Of a stretch of DNA of 63,005 nucleotides, positions 60,187-63,005 are shown in pieces. Source of the stretch: Caulobacter sp. (GTDB lineage Bacteria > Pseudomonadota > Alphaproteobacteria > Caulobacterales > Caulobacteraceae). The notes beneath the pieces are model-generated. The model ran no database searches, had not been told where the DNA came from, and was given only the letters and a program-made list of their open reading frames with translations. Position numbers and translations under genes: made by a program. The stretch is taken from positions 1-63,005 of the forward strand of contig JAUSMJ010000044.1 of NCBI GenBank assembly GCA_030645575.1, in the 5' to 3' direction. The first letter of the stretch is position 1; every line of letters starts with the position of its first letter.

Positions 60187-60729
60187 ATGGTCATGTCGGG
60201 AGCGCGCATGCAGAGCGCGGTTACAAAACTTGGATGGGCGGCGCTGGCCGCGGCGAGCGTGCTGCTCGGAGCGGGAAGCGCCGCGGCGCAGCTCGATCCG
60301 CGCGCGCCGATCGATATCACCGCCGACGCCCAGGATGTCATCCAGAGCCAGTGCTTATCGGCCTGGACCGGCGCGGTGGAGGCTCTGCAGGGCCGCACCC
60401 GTCTGCGCGCCGAGAGCGTGAAGGTCTACAGCGTCAAGAAAGGCGACGGCTGCGGCGCCAGCGACCGCATGGAGGCCGGGGGTCAGGTCTATTTCGTGAC
60501 CCCCGAACGCACCGTCCGCGCCGACAGCGCCGTCTACAGCTTCACCACCGAGACGATCACCCTGATCGGCGGCGTCATCGTCGTGCAGGGCAAGAGCGTG
60601 GTGCGCGGCGACCGGCTGACGATCAACACCCGCACCGGCCAGGCGCAGATGTCCTCGACCGTCACGGGCCGCAACAAGGCCGGCCGCGTGCGCGGCGTCT
60701 TCTATCCCGACCAGGGGACCACCAACTAG
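60187..60729 (+). CDS. lptA: LPS transport periplasmic protein LptA
   Basis: 180 residues. Signal peptide (about 10-35, KLGWAALAAASVLLGAGSAAA), then an OstA-like domain with IDITADAQDVIQSQ and the repeated beta strands. It forms the periplasmic bridge for LPS transport. Two cysteines (SQCLSAW and DGCGASD) may bond. It follows lptC by 8 nt and abuts lptB: the GTG of lptB follows its TAG directly. Confidence 0.88.
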   Translation: MVMSGARMQSAVTKLGWAALAAASVLLGAGSAAAQLDPRAPIDITADAQDVIQSQCLSAWTGAVEALQGRTRLRAESVKVYSVKKGDGCGASDRMEAGGQVYFVTPERTVRADSAVYSFTTETITLIGGVIVVQGKSVVRGDRLTINTRTGQAQMSSTVTGRNKAGRVRGVFYPDQGTTN

Positions 60730-61473
60730 GTGGCCGCCGACCTCGACCAGAGCGGCGAGGGGCTCGTCGTCGATCGGCTCGTCAAGTCGTTCGGCGAGCG
60801 TCAGGTCGTGCGCGGCGTCAGCCTGCGGCTGCGCCGCGGCGAGGTCGCTGGCCTGCTGGGCCCCAACGGCGCGGGCAAGACCACCTGCTTCTACATGATC
60901 ACCGGCCTGATCCCCGTCGATGAGGGGACCATCCGGCTCGATGGCCGCGACATCACCGCCCTGCCGATGTACCAGCGCGCCCGGATGGGCCTGGGCTACC
61001 TGCCGCAGGAGGCCTCGATCTTCCGCGGCATGACGGTCGAGGAGAACGTCCTGGCCGTGGTCGAGATGCGCGAGAAGGAAACCGGCCGGGCCCGCGAGAT
61101 GACCCAGGCCCTGCTGGACGAGCTGCGCATCAGCCACCTGAAGACCGCGCCGGCGGTGTCGCTGTCGGGCGGCGAGCGGCGGCGGGTGGAAATCGCCCGA
61201 GCCCTGGCCAGCGAGCCCAGCTTCATGCTGCTGGACGAGCCGTTCGCGGGCATCGACCCGCTGGCCATCGCCGACATCCGCGACGTGATCGGCTATCTCA
61301 AGGGCCGCGGCATCGGCATCCTGATCACCGACCACAATGTCCGTGAGACCCTGGACATCATCGACCGGGCCTCGATCATCCATGCCGGCGAGGTGCTGTT
61401 CGAAGGCGCGCCGCAGGAGATCGTCGATAACCCGGAGGTCCGCCGCGTTTATCTGGGGGACCGGTTCACGTAG
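60730..61473 (+). CDS. lptB: LPS export ABC ATPase LptB
   Basis: 247 residues, GTG start directly after the lptA stop. Walker A GPNGAGKTTCF, Q-loop region YLPQEASIFRGMTVEENVLA, ABC signature LSGGERRRVEIARAL, Walker B FMLLDEPFAGID and the switch His in ITDHNVRET are complete. It powers LPS extraction by LptFG from the inner membrane. Confidence 0.96.
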   Translation: MAADLDQSGEGLVVDRLVKSFGERQVVRGVSLRLRRGEVAGLLGPNGAGKTTCFYMITGLIPVDEGTIRLDGRDITALPMYQRARMGLGYLPQEASIFRGMTVEENVLAVVEMREKETGRAREMTQALLDELRISHLKTAPAVSLSGGERRRVEIARALASEPSFMLLDEPFAGIDPLAIADIRDVIGYLKGRGIGILITDHNVRETLDIIDRASIIHAGEVLFEGAPQEIVDNPEVRRVYLGDRFT

Positions 61474-61502
61474 AGCCGGTCATCGTTCACCACATCTCTC
61501 CT

Positions 61503-61624
61503 CCGTCATGGCCCGACTTGTTCGGGCCACCCAAGCGTGGTGAGCGAGGAGATTGCCCCCGCCGTTCCAGCGTCGTCCGCCAGGGCGGTGTTCATGGGTG
61601 GCCCGAACAAGTCGGGCCATGACG
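61503..61624. repeat. Inverted repeat CCGTCATGGCCCG...CGGGCCATGACG, copy 2
   Basis: The arms 61503-61533 and 61593-61624 pair (CCGTCATGGCCCGACTTGTT / AACAAGTCGGGCCATGACG) with GGGCCACCCA and TGGGTGGCCC. Same family as 40577-40694. It fills much of the lptB-rpoN gap and may separate their transcription. Confidence 0.8.
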
Positions 61625-61679
61625 ATCTGGGGGCGGGATGTCGATCGGTCTCGCCCACCCTCTGCAAGAACCGCGCCGC

Positions 61680-61695
61680 TTAAGGGTGACGTTAA
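61680..61695 (+). promoter_or_regulatory. TTAA-N8-TTAACC element upstream of rpoN
   Basis: TTAAGGGTGACGTTAACC resembles a CtrA box but with one extra spacer base. It is 50 nt before the rpoN GTG. Only a weak candidate. Confidence 0.25.
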
Positions 61696-61746
61696 CCGTC
61701 GCCCTGCAAGCTGCCTCCTGGTAGTTCCAACGGGTGGGGGAAGCGC

Positions 61747-63005
61747 GTGGCGCTCGGTCCAAGACTTGAGCTGAGACAGGGCCAGAGCCTCGTCATCACG
61801 CCGCAGCTGCAACAGGCGATCAAGCTGCTGCAGCTGACCAACCTCGAGCTCGAGGCCTATGTCGAGGGCGAGCTGGAGCGCAATCCGCTGCTGGCGCGCG
61901 ACGAGCGCGACAGCGAGGGCGACGCCGAGCCGGTCAGGACCGAGACCCCGGACTATTCCGCCGACCAACTGCCCGACGGCGCGGCCCAGGCCGACATGGA
62001 CGCCGGGCCGTCCGACCTGTCGCCCGGCGAGCGCGACGCCGGCGACGCCGACACCAGCGAGCCAGGCCGGGCCGGGGGCGACATCGACTGGTCCCGCGCC
62101 GGTCGCGGCGCGACGTTCGAGGGCGAGGACAGCCTCGAAGGCCGCCTGACCCGCGACAAGACCCTGGGCGAGCATCTGCACGACCAGCTGGCCGTGGCGC
62201 GTCTGTCGGAGCCGCAGCGCGCCGTCGCCGCGGTGCTGATCGACGCCGTCGACGAGGGCGGCTACATGCGCGCCGACCTGGTCGAGATGGCCGAGCGGCT
62301 GGGCTGCGAGCTGGCCTTCGTCGAGGAGGTGCTGGGCGTGCTGCAGGGCTTCGAGCCCACCGGGGTGATGGCCCGCGACGTGCGCGAATGCCTGTCGCTG
62401 CAGCTTCGCGAGCGCGACCGGCTGGACCCGGCGATGGCCGCCCTGCTCGACAATCTCGACCTGCTGGCCCGGCGCGACATGACCGGTCTCAAGCGCGTCT
62501 GTGGCGTGGACGACGAGGATCTGCGCGAGATGATCGGCGAGCTGAAGGCCCTGACGCCCCGGCCGGGCGCGGCCTTCGGCGGCGAGCCATCGCAGCCGGT
62601 CGTGCCGGATGTGTTCGTGCGTGAAGGCTCGGGCGGGCTGTGGCTGGTCGAGCTCAACACCGACACCCTGCCCAAGGTGCTGGTCGACCGGCGCTATCAT
62701 GCCAAGGTTTCCGGCGGGGCCCGCACCGACCAGGAAAAGACCTTCGTCCAGGACTGCCTGGCCAGCGCCAACTGGCTGGTCAAGAGCCTGGACCAGCGGG
62801 CCCGCACCATCCTCAAGGTGTCGAGCGAGATCGTGCGCCAGCAGGACGGCTTCCTGGCCTATGGCGTCGAGCACCTGCGGCCGCTGAATCTGAAGACCGT
62901 GGCCGACGCCATCGGCATGCACGAGAGCACGGTCAGCCGGGTCACCTCGAACAAATACATCGCCACCCCGCGCGGGGTGTTCGAGCTGAAGTTCTTCTTC
63001 ACCTC
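61747..63005 (+). CDS. rpoN: RNA polymerase sigma-54 factor, N-terminal part (truncated by window edge)
   Basis: 419 codons are visible and the frame stays open to the window end. GTG start at 61747 preceded by GGGGGAAG. Region I is clear: MALGPRLELRQGQSLVITPQ then LQQAIKLLQLTNLELE. An acidic linker (about 55-130) is followed by the core-binding domain and the start of the DNA-binding region (ESTVSRVTSNKYI...). Directs transcription from -24/-12 promoters with enhancer-binding proteins; in Caulobacter, for flagellar and stalk genes. The whole of it is covered by antisense frames that are not genes. Confidence 0.96.
   Translation, partial: MALGPRLELRQGQSLVITPQLQQAIKLLQLTNLELEAYVEGELERNPLLARDERDSEGDAEPVRTETPDYSADQLPDGAAQADMDAGPSDLSPGERDAGDADTSEPGRAGGDIDWSRAGRGATFEGEDSLEGRLTRDKTLGEHLHDQLAVARLSEPQRAVAAVLIDAVDEGGYMRADLVEMAERLGCELAFVEEVLGVLQGFEPTGVMARDVRECLSLQLRERDRLDPAMAALLDNLDLLARRDMTGLKRVCGVDDEDLREMIGELKALTPRPGAAFGGEPSQPVVPDVFVREGSGGLWLVELNTDTLPKVLVDRRYHAKVSGGARTDQEKTFVQDCLASANWLVKSLDQRARTILKVSSEIVRQQDGFLAYGVEHLRPLNLKTVADAIGMHESTVSRVTSNKYIATPRGVFELKFFFT

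Noticed and set aside
61480..62922. 480-residue minus-strand open frame over rpoN
   Set aside because: The plus strand encodes an unmistakable sigma-54 region I and core domain.

Overview
This is a GC-rich stretch of an alphaproteobacterial chromosome, most likely from Caulobacteraceae (Caulobacter/Phenylobacterium type). The placement rests on the 55-residue PilA prepilin with the MSKFVTRFLKDESGATAIEY-type start, the complete pilA-cpaABCDEF-tadBC order, CtrA-like TTAA-N7-TTAA boxes and clustered GANTC sites, and several families of intergenic inverted repeats. Both ends are cut: pabB enters at the left and rpoN runs off at the right.

Layout. 1-1334: end of pabB and pabC (folate). 1324-12419: two TadE-type pseudopilin genes and a stand-alone CpaC N-domain protein on the minus strand, then pilA and cpaA-cpaB-cpaC-cpaD-cpaE-cpaF-tadB-tadC on the plus strand. 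This is a full Flp/Tad pilus machine: prepilin, peptidase, secretin with its lipoprotein, localisation ATPase, motor ATPase and two platform proteins. 12518-19942: amino-acid catabolism, with an M20 amidohydrolase divergent from a hydroxy-amino-acid dehydratase, a D-threonine-aldolase-type enzyme and an SDR, followed by an M28 peptidase and an L-serine dehydratase. 20194-26491: DUF72 protein, purU, an FKBP-type PPIase, ilvA, a GNAT/CelD-like protein and a secreted amidohydrolase. 26611-29784: engB-yidC-rnpA-rpmH. 29886-35707: quinone oxidoreductase, alpha/beta hydrolase, two TetR regulators, a DsbA-like isomerase, a Cys-rich secreted protein, a GH24 lysozyme and a NUDIX hydrolase. 36024-39586: flotillin, a GreA/B-like protein, an RsmC-like methyltransferase and an RsuA-like pseudouridine synthase. 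39806-42696: WYL regulator and a DNA-alkylation-repair pair (Ogt and an Ada-AlkA fusion). 42901-44221: a decayed IS1111-group element. 44266-50609: argE, queG, a GST, a cation-diffusion facilitator and two divergent citrate-synthase-family genes. 50617-56609: gltD-gltB. 56799-58659: uppP and an NDUFA9-like protein. 58797-61473: tRNA-Leu(CAG), an RNase D-like nuclease and lptC-lptA-lptB, then rpoN.

The most striking structure is the IS1111-group element. It sits inside one hairpin of a two-hairpin REP-like repeat, the other two copies of which are intact in this window. Removing 42901-44221 restores a hairpin of the same type, including a characteristic C/A mismatched pair. The sub-terminal inverted repeats lie 7 and 3 nt from the ends, as is known for this group. 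The roughly 290 nt beyond the transposase stop is where this group encodes its guide (bridge/seek) RNA. Other leads are a perfect CtrA box in front of the lysozyme, a 9-bp hairpin that buries the ribosome-binding site of one citrate synthase, and a possible beta-hydroxyaspartate or D-hydroxy-amino-acid pathway.
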